Shown: positions 1-5,833 of the stretch, in pieces
Position numbering within the stretch: position 1 is the stretch's first letter
Layout of the letters: every line of letters begins with the position of its first letter
Origin: Verrucomicrobiota bacterium
GTDB taxonomy: Bacteria > Verrucomicrobiota > Verrucomicrobiia > Methylacidiphilales > Verrucolacustridaceae
Assembly: GCA_010031845.1 (NCBI GenBank)
Contig: RGYX01000061.1
Coordinates: 1 to 6,030 of the forward strand
Direction of reading: 5' to 3'
DNA length: 6,030 nt
Notes under the pieces: generated by a model
The model's input: the letters and a program-made list of their open reading frames with translations, nothing else
Told to the model about the DNA's origin: nothing
Database searches by the model: none
Translations under genes and position numbers: made by a program

Positions 1-431
1 AGCGCAAGGCGATGGAGTGGTTTCAAAAGGCCCGCCAAGGGGGATATCCAGATCAGGAATTGGCTCAGCTAAACCGACAAAGGGTGGCTCTTGCCAGCTC
101 GAGGATCGAAATCGCTGTCCAAACCTATCGCACCCAAAATGGCAACCGGCTCCCCACGGCCTTATCCGAGCTTTTGTCCTCTGGAATTCTTTCCGAAAGC
201 CCAAAGGATCCATGGGGCCGCGAATTTGCCTATATTGTCACACCGGACGGTAAAAATTACTCCCTTTTTTCCCTTGGATCTGACGGCCTTCCCAACACTG
301 CGGATGACATTGCTTCACTGAGCGGATCCTCAGGCCTGGACGTGGAAACCGCCGCCGGATCAGAACTGCCTTGGTGGCAGTCGTGGCTATGTAAACTGTG
401 GAGCTGGATCACAAACTTCAGGCACAAATAA
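1..431 (+). CDS. Type II secretion GspG-like (pseudopilin) domain protein, 5' partial
   Basis: The frame is open to the left edge (R-K-A precedes the first Met at base 12), so the gene probably begins upstream. Counting from that Met, 139 residues are visible. Residues about 30-101 resemble the periplasmic C-terminal domain of major pseudopilins (T2SSG): a helix ending in Y-R-T-Q-N-G, then L-P-T, a DPWG motif (66-69), and LFSLGSDG followed by TADDI (85-100), which matches the acidic loop that binds calcium in GspG. The hydrophobic prepilin N-terminal helix and its cleavage site are not in view, so whether this is a true pseudopilin or another protein carrying the domain cannot be decided. After the domain comes a tail with five tryptophans within residues 121-132, not usual for GspG. 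The Met at base 12 has AAGG only two bases upstream, which makes it a poor start. The stop is TAA at 429-431. The domain call is fairly firm; the role is not. Confidence 0.72.
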   Translation, partial: RKAMEWFQKARQGGYPDQELAQLNRQRVALASSRIEIAVQTYRTQNGNRLPTALSELLSSGILSESPKDPWGREFAYIVTPDGKNYSLFSLGSDGLPNTADDIASLSGSSGLDVETAAGSELPWWQSWLCKLWSWITNFRHK

Positions 432-446
432 TTCAAAGGCCAGTAG

Positions 447-482
447 TGCAATCAGAAATATGTTTCCTGCCTCCGGATTGCA
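447..482. repeat. Inverted repeat, 7-base perfect arms, after the GspG-like gene
   Basis: TGCAATC at 447-453 is matched by GATTGCA at 476-482, with a 22-base spacer. It starts 15 bases after the TAA of the GspG-like gene. No T-run follows, so it is not a standard intrinsic terminator. It could be a transcript-end hairpin, a protein site or chance, since a 7-base match at this spacing is not rare in a 500-base interval. Confidence 0.25.
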
Positions 483-575
483 AGTGTTTGCGTGACTTAA
501 ACCTTATGCAGATATCTTTTAGTTAGGAGCATATATTTGACACGAAATATGCGGGGTTGAATGTCGTCTTAATTC

Positions 576-599
576 ATTCTCCCAAACTCCAGGGAGAGT
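576..599. repeat. Short hairpin-forming inverted repeat
   Basis: ATTCTCCC at 576-583 can pair with GGGAGAGT at 592-599: eight pairs including one T-G wobble, around an 8-base loop. No T-tract follows on either strand, so a terminator role is not supported. It lies in AT-rich intergenic DNA and its function is unknown. Confidence 0.25.
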
Positions 600-652
600 A
601 GGGATTTGGCTCACAATCCAACAGATTTTTACACCCGTAGGAATGCGGTCGG

Positions 653-817
653 TCAAACAGCCGCTGACGGGCGGACTTCACGATCTACCCATTCCGTGGC
701 CATGTCCTCGGCCATGGCATCGATCGGTTGAATGGGAGCGATGGCTTCTCCGGGCGTGTAGAGCGCTTCTTCCACGGCCGGATCCAGATAGCAAATGGAG
801 GAGGGGGTTTGATTCAT
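653..817 (-). CDS. Doubtful small ORF, 54 codons, hypothetical protein
   Basis: The minus strand reads ATG (815-817) to TGA (653-655) without interruption. The predicted product begins MNQTPSSICYLDPAVEEALY and ends in DREVRPSAAV; it is acidic, with a protein-like composition and no low-complexity run, and about 60% of its third codon positions are G or C. I do not recognise a family, and there are no membrane segments or signal peptide. There is no usable Shine-Dalgarno sequence: the nearest GGAA is about 20 bases upstream of the ATG. The frame stays open upstream of the ATG, but that part does not look coding. It could be a genuine small gene, the remnant of a larger one, or chance. It sits in the only long gene-free stretch of the window. 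Confidence 0.25.
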   Translation of the reverse strand: MNQTPSSICYLDPAVEEALYTPGEAIAPIQPIDAMAEDMATEWVDREVRPSAAV

Positions 818-965
818 GCGGTCAAGGTGCTTTGATTCCTGAAAGTTTCCAGTTACGTTTCCATGACAATTCGCAGGGTTACTTTTTCCAAATCTGCTGG
901 CAAATTGCCCCCTCTCTCGCAGTTCCTATCTCGCGCCTTCGAACCATGCCCGCCATGAAGGAAGG

Positions 966-1748
966 GTGATTTTCTGCCTCTGTTTCGTATTTGTACTCAG
1001 CCTGCTGGGAAATGCTCTCGGGCATGCTCAATCCACCTCGGAGGATGAAAATTACGTACCCCCTTGGGTGAAAGAGGAGAAGTCCAAGGAATCGGAGGGT
1101 CTGGACTGGTATGTCACTCCTGCCATCGGCATCTCCCTCGTTCGTGATACTGACATCAACCAATTTTCCGGAAGCACTGGAGGGACGAGCGTCTCTTCCA
1201 GCAGCGGGTTTTTATCCTATGATCCCGGTTTTCGAATGGATATTCCCTTAGGCGTCCGCATCACCGATTGGTTTGCCCTAGAGTTTGCCCCCGGATTCAT
1301 GGTGAATGGCCTGAACTATCTGCAACCCAACGAATCTTTTACCATCGGGGGCCAATCCGTTTCGGGAGGCCAACAGGTCAATCTGCAGGGTGATTACTAT
1401 CAGATTCCAATCCTCACCAACTTTCTTTTCACTATTCCCATTGACCCCCATTTCACCATTTCCGCCGGCTTTAGCCTTGGTGGCATGGTTACGGCCGTCC
1501 AGACCACCTCCGTTCAGGGAGTGACGATGGGAAACTCGGACGGAATTAGCACCGCCCTGGCCTTTGCCTATGCAGGCCAGTTTGGGCTGGATTTTCCACT
1601 GTCCGACAAGATGCAAGCAGGTCTCTATTACAAATATACGGGCACCGGGGCCCAGGATTTCACGGGTGGGAACTTTTTTCAGTTCATCCAGAATAATGAC
1701 GGCACGGCGACACAAAGTGTCCAGGGATATTTTCTCTATCGGTTCTAA
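966..1748 (+). CDS. Secreted outer-membrane beta-barrel protein (OmpW/OprF-like porin fold)
   Basis: The product is a 260-residue probable outer-membrane protein. Residues 2-21 are a hydrophobic export signal with likely cleavage after G-H-A (19-21). A charged linker (about 25-45) follows, then alternating hydrophobic/polar strands with aromatic girdle residues from W48-Y49 onward, including GLDWYVTPAIGISL, VRITDWFALEFAPGF, YYQIPILTNFLFTI and MQAGLYYKYTG. The chain ends in YFLYRF: a terminal Phe with aromatics at alternating positions is the classic BAM-recognition signal. A Ser/Gly-rich stretch (about 68-81) is probably an extracellular loop. Family and cargo cannot be assigned; about 220 mature residues would fit roughly eight strands. 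The start is GTG at 966, the only ATG/GTG/TTG in this frame after the upstream stop at 864-866. AAGGAAG lies directly against it, too close for a normal ribosome site, and the signal peptide lacks its usual basic N-terminus. Its stop is 5 bases from that of the opposing glycosidase gene, and a strong terminator follows. Confidence 0.8.
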   Translation: MIFCLCFVFVLSLLGNALGHAQSTSEDENYVPPWVKEEKSKESEGLDWYVTPAIGISLVRDTDINQFSGSTGGTSVSSSSGFLSYDPGFRMDIPLGVRITDWFALEFAPGFMVNGLNYLQPNESFTIGGQSVSGGQQVNLQGDYYQIPILTNFLFTIPIDPHFTISAGFSLGGMVTAVQTTSVQGVTMGNSDGISTALAFAYAGQFGLDFPLSDKMQAGLYYKYTGTGAQDFTGGNFFQFIQNNDGTATQSVQGYFLYRF

Positions 1749-1753
1749 TCGGA

Positions 1754-1776
1754 TCAGGCGGCCGCCTGAACTTTTT
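1754..1776 (+). terminator. Rho-independent terminator of the outer-membrane protein gene
   Basis: TCAGGCGGCCGCCTGA at 1754-1769 is a perfect 16-base palindrome. It can fold as a GC-rich 6-bp stem (TCAGGC/GCCTGA) with a GGCC loop. After two bases come five Ts (1772-1776), the standard layout for a plus-strand intrinsic terminator, starting 6 bases after the TAA of the outer-membrane protein gene. The same bases encode the last Gln-Ala-Ala-Ala codons and the TGA stop of the convergent glycosidase gene. On the minus strand no T-run follows the stem, so it should work mainly in one direction. Confidence 0.72.
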
Positions 1777-2851
1777 GCCGAAGTTCCCGCGTGGCCTCGT
1801 TCGTCTCTCTCCAGGCTTGGGTATCGAAGGCGCCCGATGACCTGAATAGGGTGCGCCCAAACTCTCGAACCCTTTGGACCGCTTGAGTCCAATCCTTTTC
1901 CGGCATCTCCGCCAATGCATCCCCCGCAATCTCCACGCAGGCGGGGTTGTGGCAGAAGAGCAAAATCTCCTCACCCGCCCGGACGGCCTGCCTCGAGGCC
2001 TCCGCGCTGCCATAACGGTTGGCGATCGCCCCCATTTCCAGATCATCCGTCATCACCAGCCCGCGATACCCCATCTTTTCTTTCAACAACCCGGTCACGA
2101 TCTCGCGATTCAAACTCGCCGGCCCTGATCCTTTTCCCCATGCCGGAAACTGCGCATGCCCAACCATGATGGCATCGCACCTGCTTCCTACCTCCCGGAA
2201 TACTGCCAGTTCCTCTTTCTCGATCTCCTCCCGGGTCCGGGAAACCAAAGGCAGGTCCCCATGGGGATCGATCCCACAAAATGTGTAGCCGGGGAAATGC
2301 TTGCCCGTACCTTTCACCCCCTGCTCCTGCATGCCTCTCAAAAACTCGCCGGCCCGTTTCACCACCTGGGCCGGATTTTCACCAAAACATCGTCCCGCCA
2401 GGGAATTATCGATTCCCGCCCTTTCCCGGGGGGCAAAATCCAGCACGGGAGCCAAATCAAGATTGAGCCCGACCAGCCTCATCAAGCGCCCCGTCAAACG
2501 CCCATGCTCATAAAACCAATCGTCCCTCCCCGCCTTGGCCAGATCTTCCCCGGAGGGCGGACGCTCCCCCATCACGGCAAGGCGGGATACCCTGCCGCCT
2601 TCCTGATCCACGGTCATGATCGCCGGATGATCCAGTAGCCCCGCACATTCCTGAACCAAACGATGGAACGGCCCTGCTTCGGACATGTTTCGTGTGAAGA
2701 AAATAAAGCCCCCCGGTTGCACCCGGCGGATCAGGTCGCGCAACCCGTCCGTCAGCTCGGGACCCGGCACCCCCATCACGATCAACTGTCCGGCAGGATG
2801 AGCTTTCACCCCTTCGGCTTTAAGGAAAACAACCGCCCGGCGCACGCTCAA
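1754..2851 (-). CDS. nagZ: NagZ-like beta-N-acetylhexosaminidase, glycoside hydrolase family 3
   Basis: This 365-residue protein is a complete single-domain GH3 enzyme. NagZ enzymes remove N-acetylglucosamine from anhydro-muropeptides during cytoplasmic cell-wall recycling. Family landmarks in order: GQLIVMGVPG (21-30), GGFIFFTRN (47-55), the TVDQEGGRV loop (80-88), LDLAPVLDFAP (131-141), RCFGENP (154-160), KHFPG (184-188), the Asp195-Pro-His197 pair corresponding to the catalytic Asp-His dyad of NagZ, VGHAQFPA (230-237), and MTDDLEMGAI (267-276) with the presumed nucleophile Asp269. The loop after KHFPG has Tyr189 where many NagZ proteins have His, but the dyad is kept. No signal peptide is visible, so it is probably cytosolic. 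The start used is TTG at 2849-2851, just after an in-frame TGA (2855-2857); GTG at 2807-2809 would give 351 residues beginning VKAHPAGQL, closer to the usual NagZ N-terminus, and is a real alternative. It is convergent with the outer-membrane protein gene and divergent from the RelE-like gene. Confidence 0.92.
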   Translation of the reverse strand: MSVRRAVVFLKAEGVKAHPAGQLIVMGVPGPELTDGLRDLIRRVQPGGFIFFTRNMSEAGPFHRLVQECAGLLDHPAIMTVDQEGGRVSRLAVMGERPPSGEDLAKAGRDDWFYEHGRLTGRLMRLVGLNLDLAPVLDFAPRERAGIDNSLAGRCFGENPAQVVKRAGEFLRGMQEQGVKGTGKHFPGYTFCGIDPHGDLPLVSRTREEIEKEELAVFREVGSRCDAIMVGHAQFPAWGKGSGPASLNREIVTGLLKEKMGYRGLVMTDDLEMGAIANRYGSAEASRQAVRAGEEILLFCHNPACVEIAGDALAEMPEKDWTQAVQRVREFGRTLFRSSGAFDTQAWRETNEATRELRQKVQAAA

Positions 2852-2867
2852 AGATCAGTTGTGATCT
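2852..2867. promoter_or_regulatory. Inverted repeat in the nagZ / RelE-like divergent region, candidate operator
   Basis: AGATCA (2852-2857), GTTG and TGATCT (2862-2867) form an inverted repeat with 6-base arms and a 4-base centre. It touches the TTG start of the nagZ-like gene and lies 41 bases before the ATG of the RelE-like gene. The placement in a short divergent region fits an operator or a small 5' hairpin. A TATTCT hexamer at 2885-2890 resembles a -10 element for the rightward gene but no good -35 partner is seen. Function is inferred from position only. Confidence 0.32.
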
Positions 2868-2908
2868 CGACCTGCCCCCCCGCTTATTCTATGGTTTTGG
2901 GTTCAAGT

Positions 2909-3274
2909 ATGGCCGCCTTTCAGATCATCTTTACCCCGGCGAGCTCCGCGGAAATCACCCGCCTACCCACTCCTTTGCAGGTGGAGGTGCTTCGCGAGTT
3001 TGATGTTCTGACCGCCGATTTCCTTGAAAAACATCCCGACCGCTTTGGCACCGTCCGCTGCCCGGATCGGACCCTGTACCGCTACCGCGCGGGGGACTAC
3101 CGAATCTACTTTGAAAAGACCGCCAAGGGACTCGTGATTCATCGGGTGCTCCACAAAAACTCCCTGAAAGATTTCGCTTTTCGCTCCCAACTCCCCCTAT
3201 CCGAGGACGAAGTTCTGGGCGAAAATCCAAAGTTTTGGGAACTTATCAACTCCCCCAACTCCAAAAACGAATGA
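2909..3274 (+). CDS. Solitary RelE/ParE-fold toxin-like protein
   Basis: The 121-residue product has a RelE/ParE-type core: an N-terminal strand (AFQIIFTPAS), helices around 21-41, then the hallmark central strands TLYRYRAGDYRIYFEK (55-70) and GLVIHRVLHKNSLKDF (74-89). Arg65 sits where RelE toxins carry a functional Arg in the G-D-Y-R-I strand. Lys83 and Phe89 fall in the C-terminal region where catalytic basic/Tyr residues are expected, so activity is uncertain. A tail of about 32 residues (LPLSEDEVLGENPKFWEL) extends past the usual toxin end. No antitoxin gene lies next to it: upstream is a divergent glycosidase gene and downstream a SAM hydrolase gene. ATG at 2909 is chosen because the fold begins there; ATG at 2891 would add six residues, and neither has a clear Shine-Dalgarno sequence. 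The open frame extends left to 2663 but there it is a shadow of nagZ. Its TGA overlaps the next ATG (ATGA, 3271-3274), so the pair is probably translationally coupled. It may be a domesticated RelE-fold protein. Confidence 0.75.
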   Translation: MAAFQIIFTPASSAEITRLPTPLQVEVLREFDVLTADFLEKHPDRFGTVRCPDRTLYRYRAGDYRIYFEKTAKGLVIHRVLHKNSLKDFAFRSQLPLSEDEVLGENPKFWELINSPNSKNE

Positions 3275-4140
3275 ACCCCCGCTGTCTTGTTCTTCTACTT
3301 GCGGGACTTTTCCCGTTTCTCTCGGGGTGCCATTCTTCTCGTTCCATGTCCAACTTGATCGCCCTCTTCACGGATTTTGGCTCGGGCGACCCCTATGTGG
3401 CGCAGCTCAAAGGCGCCATCAAAACCATTCATCCGGAATCCGAGATCCTGGACCTCTCCCACGAAAATGCCGCCTTCGACATCGCCACCGCTTCTTACCT
3501 TTTGGCCAAATCCACCCGCACCCTTCCCGCCGGAACCGTGATTGTCGCCGTGGTCGATCCCGGGGTCGGTTCCAGCCGGGAAGCCCTGGTCGTGCGAACC
3601 CAAGCCGGACGAATTTATGTCGCGCCTGACAATGGTCTCCTTACCGAGATCTTGGCTCGGGAGGGCCTCTCCGAGGTCCGATACCTCCAAAATCCAAAAC
3701 TGAATCTTACGGGTTCATCCTCGGCCACCTTCCATGCTCGGGATATTTTTGGGCCCGCCGCCGCCCACCTTGTTTCCGGAGTATCCCTCGAAACTTGCGG
3801 ACCCAAGGCGGATAAAATCATCCGACTCCCCAGGCCGTTGGCTACCGTCATGGCCAACCAAGCCAAGGGTCAAGTCCTGTACATTGACCACTACGGCAAC
3901 ATTCTCACCAATATCCCTGGGTCCGAACTCGCCAAGCTAAAACCAGGGCAGCTTCTCAGTCTGACGCTTCGGGGTAAAATCTTGTCGGTTCCCTTCCTTC
4001 GGACTTACGCGGAGGCTCCAACAGACCGTCCCTTTGCCCTCATCAATAGCGATGGGGAGCTCGAAATCGCCATCACCAAGGGCCATGCCGCGAAGGAATT
4101 GGGCGCCAAAGTCGGCGACCCGGTGGTGTTAAAACTCTAG
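3271..4140 (+). CDS. SAM hydroxide adenosyltransferase (DUF62, SAM hydrolase) with lipoprotein-type signal
   Basis: Members of this family split S-adenosylmethionine with water into adenosine and methionine and are related to fluorinase and chlorinase. The 289-residue product shows the family motifs: IALFTDFGSGDPYV (30-43), VVDPGVGSSR (94-103), YVAPDNG (116-122), TFHARDIF (153-160), YIDHYGNILTNI (204-215) and the C-terminal DGELEIAITKGHAA (261-274). Asp96, Arg103 and His155 have the same mutual spacing (7 and 59) as the Asp-Arg-His triad I recall for the archaeal enzyme (Asp68, Arg75, His127), so it should be active. The N-terminus MNPRCLVLLLAGLFPFLSGC looks like a lipoprotein signal with lipobox L-S-G-C and Cys20 as the lipidated residue, which is odd for an enzyme whose substrate is cytosolic. 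Start at 3271 is favoured by the ATGA overlap with the RelE-like gene; the internal ATG at 3346 (MSNLIALF) would give a cytosolic enzyme of ordinary length. The longer open frame from 3235 overlaps the RelE-like gene and is not credible. Its stop is 13 bases from that of recN. Confidence 0.93.
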   Translation: MNPRCLVLLLAGLFPFLSGCHSSRSMSNLIALFTDFGSGDPYVAQLKGAIKTIHPESEILDLSHENAAFDIATASYLLAKSTRTLPAGTVIVAVVDPGVGSSREALVVRTQAGRIYVAPDNGLLTEILAREGLSEVRYLQNPKLNLTGSSSATFHARDIFGPAAAHLVSGVSLETCGPKADKIIRLPRPLATVMANQAKGQVLYIDHYGNILTNIPGSELAKLKPGQLLSLTLRGKILSVPFLRTYAEAPTDRPFALINSDGELEIAITKGHAAKELGAKVGDPVVLKL

Positions 4141-4145
4141 ACACC

Positions 4146-4168
4146 AAAACGGTTTAACCCTTCGTTTT
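4146..4168. terminator. Weak candidate bidirectional terminator between SAM hydrolase gene and recN
   Basis: AAAACG at 4146-4151 and CGTTTT at 4163-4168 are perfect inverted arms around an 11-base loop that includes the recN stop region. Either strand ends the hairpin in TTTT, the layout of a bidirectional terminator at a convergent junction. The stem has only two GC pairs and no longer T-tract, so strength is doubtful; it may be coincidental. Confidence 0.25.
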
Positions 4169-5833
4169 CTGGGCCGGTTTTCCTTTCTCCAACAACTCTC
4201 GCGCCATCGCCCGGGCCGCTTTTCCGTCTCCGCCCAACATTCGGCTCAATTCTTTTTCCCTCTCCTCCCCTTCCACCCGTTCCAACCGGGCAAACGTCCG
4301 TCCTTTTTCCACCGTCTTGGTCACGCAAAAGTGCGCATCGGCCACCGCTGCCACTGCCGGTAAATGGGTCAGACAAAGAACCTGATGGCTTTTTCCCAAG
4401 CCGCGCAACCTGGCCGCCACGGCCAGCGCTGTTTCCCCGCCCACATTTGCATCCACCTCGTCAAAAATCAAAATCGGCACCTCGTCCCTTTCGGCCAGCA
4501 CGGTTTTGATCCCCAGCATCACCCGAGCTAACTCCCCGCTGGATGCAATCGACCTTAGTGGGCGCGGGGGTTCGCCAGGGTTGGGGGCGAACATCAACTC
4601 CACCGTCTCCCCACCTTCGATCCCGGGGGTTTCCAGCTTCTGCAACACCACCTCCAACCGACTCTGCTTAAAACCAAGCCCATGCAGTTGCTCGGTCACC
4701 TCCCGGGCAAACTTGGGCGCCGCTTTCCCCCTCTCCTTTCCCAAACGAAGACTAGCCTGCCGATGCCGGCTTTCCGCCTTCTCCAAATCTCCCCTCAGTT
4801 CCTTTTCTTTCCCCTCCGCATTCTCCAACTCGGCCTGCCGCCGCTTGAATTCCTGCAACCGATGGAGCGCCGCTTCCACACTGCCTCCGTATTTTTTTCG
4901 CAACCCTAGGACCAAATTGAGCCGGGACTCCATCTCCGCCATCCGCTCGGCATCCATGCCCACCTGCTCGGCTCTTCGTTCCGCTTCTCGTGCCAATTCT
5001 CGGAGCAAGTCCACCGCTTGCTCGTTCTTCTCCCGCAACTCACCCGCCGCCCCATCCAGCCTCTCCCATTCCAACAAAGCCTTTTGCACCTTGCCCAGAA
5101 TCCCCAAAGCGTTTTCTTCCCCGCTTTCCACTTGGGCGTTTACCTCCGCCGCCAACTCAACGATTCTCCGGCCGTGCCCGGCGGCGGCATGATCCCTTTC
5201 CAATTCCTCGTCTTCGCCCGGTCTCAGCTGGGCTGACTCCAACTCCTTCACCTGGTGGTGGATCAAGTCCAAGGTCGATCCATCCGACCCGGCCATCCTC
5301 TGCCGGAATTCTTCCAGCAAAGACTCGGCCTCCATTTTCATTTTCCAGGCCGATCTCACCTCTTCCACTTCTTTCTCCAACCCCGCATGCCGATCGAGGG
5401 CTGCTCTTTGAGTGGCCGGGGATAGCAGGGTCTGATGGTCATGCGGACCATGCAAATCCACCAACCGGTCCCCCAACTCCTTGAGCACCGAAAGAGTGAC
5501 TGCCGACCCGTTGAGAAATTGCCGCCCGGCACCTGTGACCCCGATCTGCCGCTTAACCACCAGGGTCCCTTCGGGATCCGCCTCCACCCCCTTTTCCTCC
5601 AACCATGCCTGGAAAGCCTCCGCCCCACCCAACTCTCCCTCCACCACACATCCCTCCGCCCCCGTCCTCACCAGTCCGCGGTCCGCCCTCTCCCCCAATA
5701 AAAGCAAAAATGCATCCACCAAAATCGATTTCCCCGCCCCTGTCTCCCCCGTCAGGGCATTGAACCCCCGACCCAGTTCCCATTCCAACTCGTCCACCAC
5801 TGCCAGGTTCTTGATCCGGATCCGTCTGAGCAT
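4154..5833 (-). CDS. recN: DNA repair protein RecN
   Basis: RecN is an SMC-like ATPase that acts in the cytosol on double-strand breaks and promotes recombinational repair. The 559-residue product is full length (E. coli RecN is about 553). The N-terminal half-ATPase opens with LRRIRIKNLAVVDEL and Walker A GETGAGKS (29-36), then the Q-loop region DLHGPHDHQTLL (126-137). A coiled-coil-rich middle (about 150-375) contains many Glu/Arg heptads and the LRKKYG motif (311-316). The C-terminal half-ATPase holds the signature SSGELARVMLG (431-441), Walker B ILIFDEVDANVGG (454-466) and the CLTHLPAVAA switch (487-496), ending in a short Lys-rich tail. The usual HGQH sequence reads HGPH here. The ATG at 5833 gives the expected N-terminus; AGGG lies one base from it, too close for a good ribosome site. 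I see no LexA-type operator of the E. coli (CTGT-N8-ACAG) or Bacillus type upstream. It is transcribed alone, divergently from the MBL-fold gene. Confidence 0.97.
   Translation of the reverse strand: MLRRIRIKNLAVVDELEWELGRGFNALTGETGAGKSILVDAFLLLLGERADRGLVRTGAEGCVVEGELGGAEAFQAWLEEKGVEADPEGTLVVKRQIGVTGAGRQFLNGSAVTLSVLKELGDRLVDLHGPHDHQTLLSPATQRAALDRHAGLEKEVEEVRSAWKMKMEAESLLEEFRQRMAGSDGSTLDLIHHQVKELESAQLRPGEDEELERDHAAAGHGRRIVELAAEVNAQVESGEENALGILGKVQKALLEWERLDGAAGELREKNEQAVDLLRELAREAERRAEQVGMDAERMAEMESRLNLVLGLRKKYGGSVEAALHRLQEFKRRQAELENAEGKEKELRGDLEKAESRHRQASLRLGKERGKAAPKFAREVTEQLHGLGFKQSRLEVVLQKLETPGIEGGETVELMFAPNPGEPPRPLRSIASSGELARVMLGIKTVLAERDEVPILIFDEVDANVGGETALAVAARLRGLGKSHQVLCLTHLPAVAAVADAHFCVTKTVEKGRTFARLERVEGEEREKELSRMLGGDGKAARAMARELLEKGKPAQKTKG

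Larger units (their letters stand above)
432..965. other. Gene-poor interval between the GspG-like gene and the outer-membrane protein gene
   Basis: These 534 bases hold no gene that I can support with confidence. Bases 432-640 are AT-richer than the surroundings and contain two inverted repeats (447-482 and 576-599). Bases 653-817 carry a small minus-strand ORF described separately. The plus-strand frame open across 643-969 encodes a Trp/Arg/Pro-rich sequence without family resemblance and looks like a shadow. A TTGACA-like hexamer at 537-542 lacks a good -10 partner at normal spacing. The promoter of the gene starting at 966 should lie here but I cannot place it. Confidence 0.6.

Noticed and set aside
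537..566. TTGACA-like -35 element in the gene-poor interval
   Set aside because: No acceptable -10 hexamer lies 16-18 bases downstream, so a promoter call is not supported.
643..823. 8-base direct repeat ATGCGGTC at 643-650 and 816-823 flanking the small ORF, as a possible target-site duplication
   Set aside because: An 8-base repeat is expected by chance in an interval of this length, and no terminal inverted repeats or transposase are present.
643..969. Plus-strand 108-codon open frame before the outer-membrane protein gene
   Set aside because: The product is rich in Trp, Arg and Pro with no family resemblance and has no ribosome site; it looks like a shadow. Only its end, overlapping the GTG start, is of interest.
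1278..1892. Minus-strand 204-codon open frame
   Set aside because: It is antisense to the well-supported beta-barrel gene and runs into nagZ in another frame; there is no recognisable domain.
2156..2638. Plus-strand 160-codon open frame inside nagZ
   Set aside because: It is antisense to conserved GH3 motifs, and its His/Pro-rich composition is typical of a GC-rich shadow.
3235..3270. Upstream extension of the SAM hydrolase gene to ATG 3235
   Set aside because: It would overlap the RelE-like gene by 40 bases and put 12 polar residues before the lipoprotein signal; the ATGA start at 3271 fits better.
4506..5192. Plus-strand 228-codon open frame inside recN
   Set aside because: It is antisense to the RecN coiled-coil region; the Ser/Arg/Asn-rich product mirrors Glu/Leu/Arg codons on the other strand.
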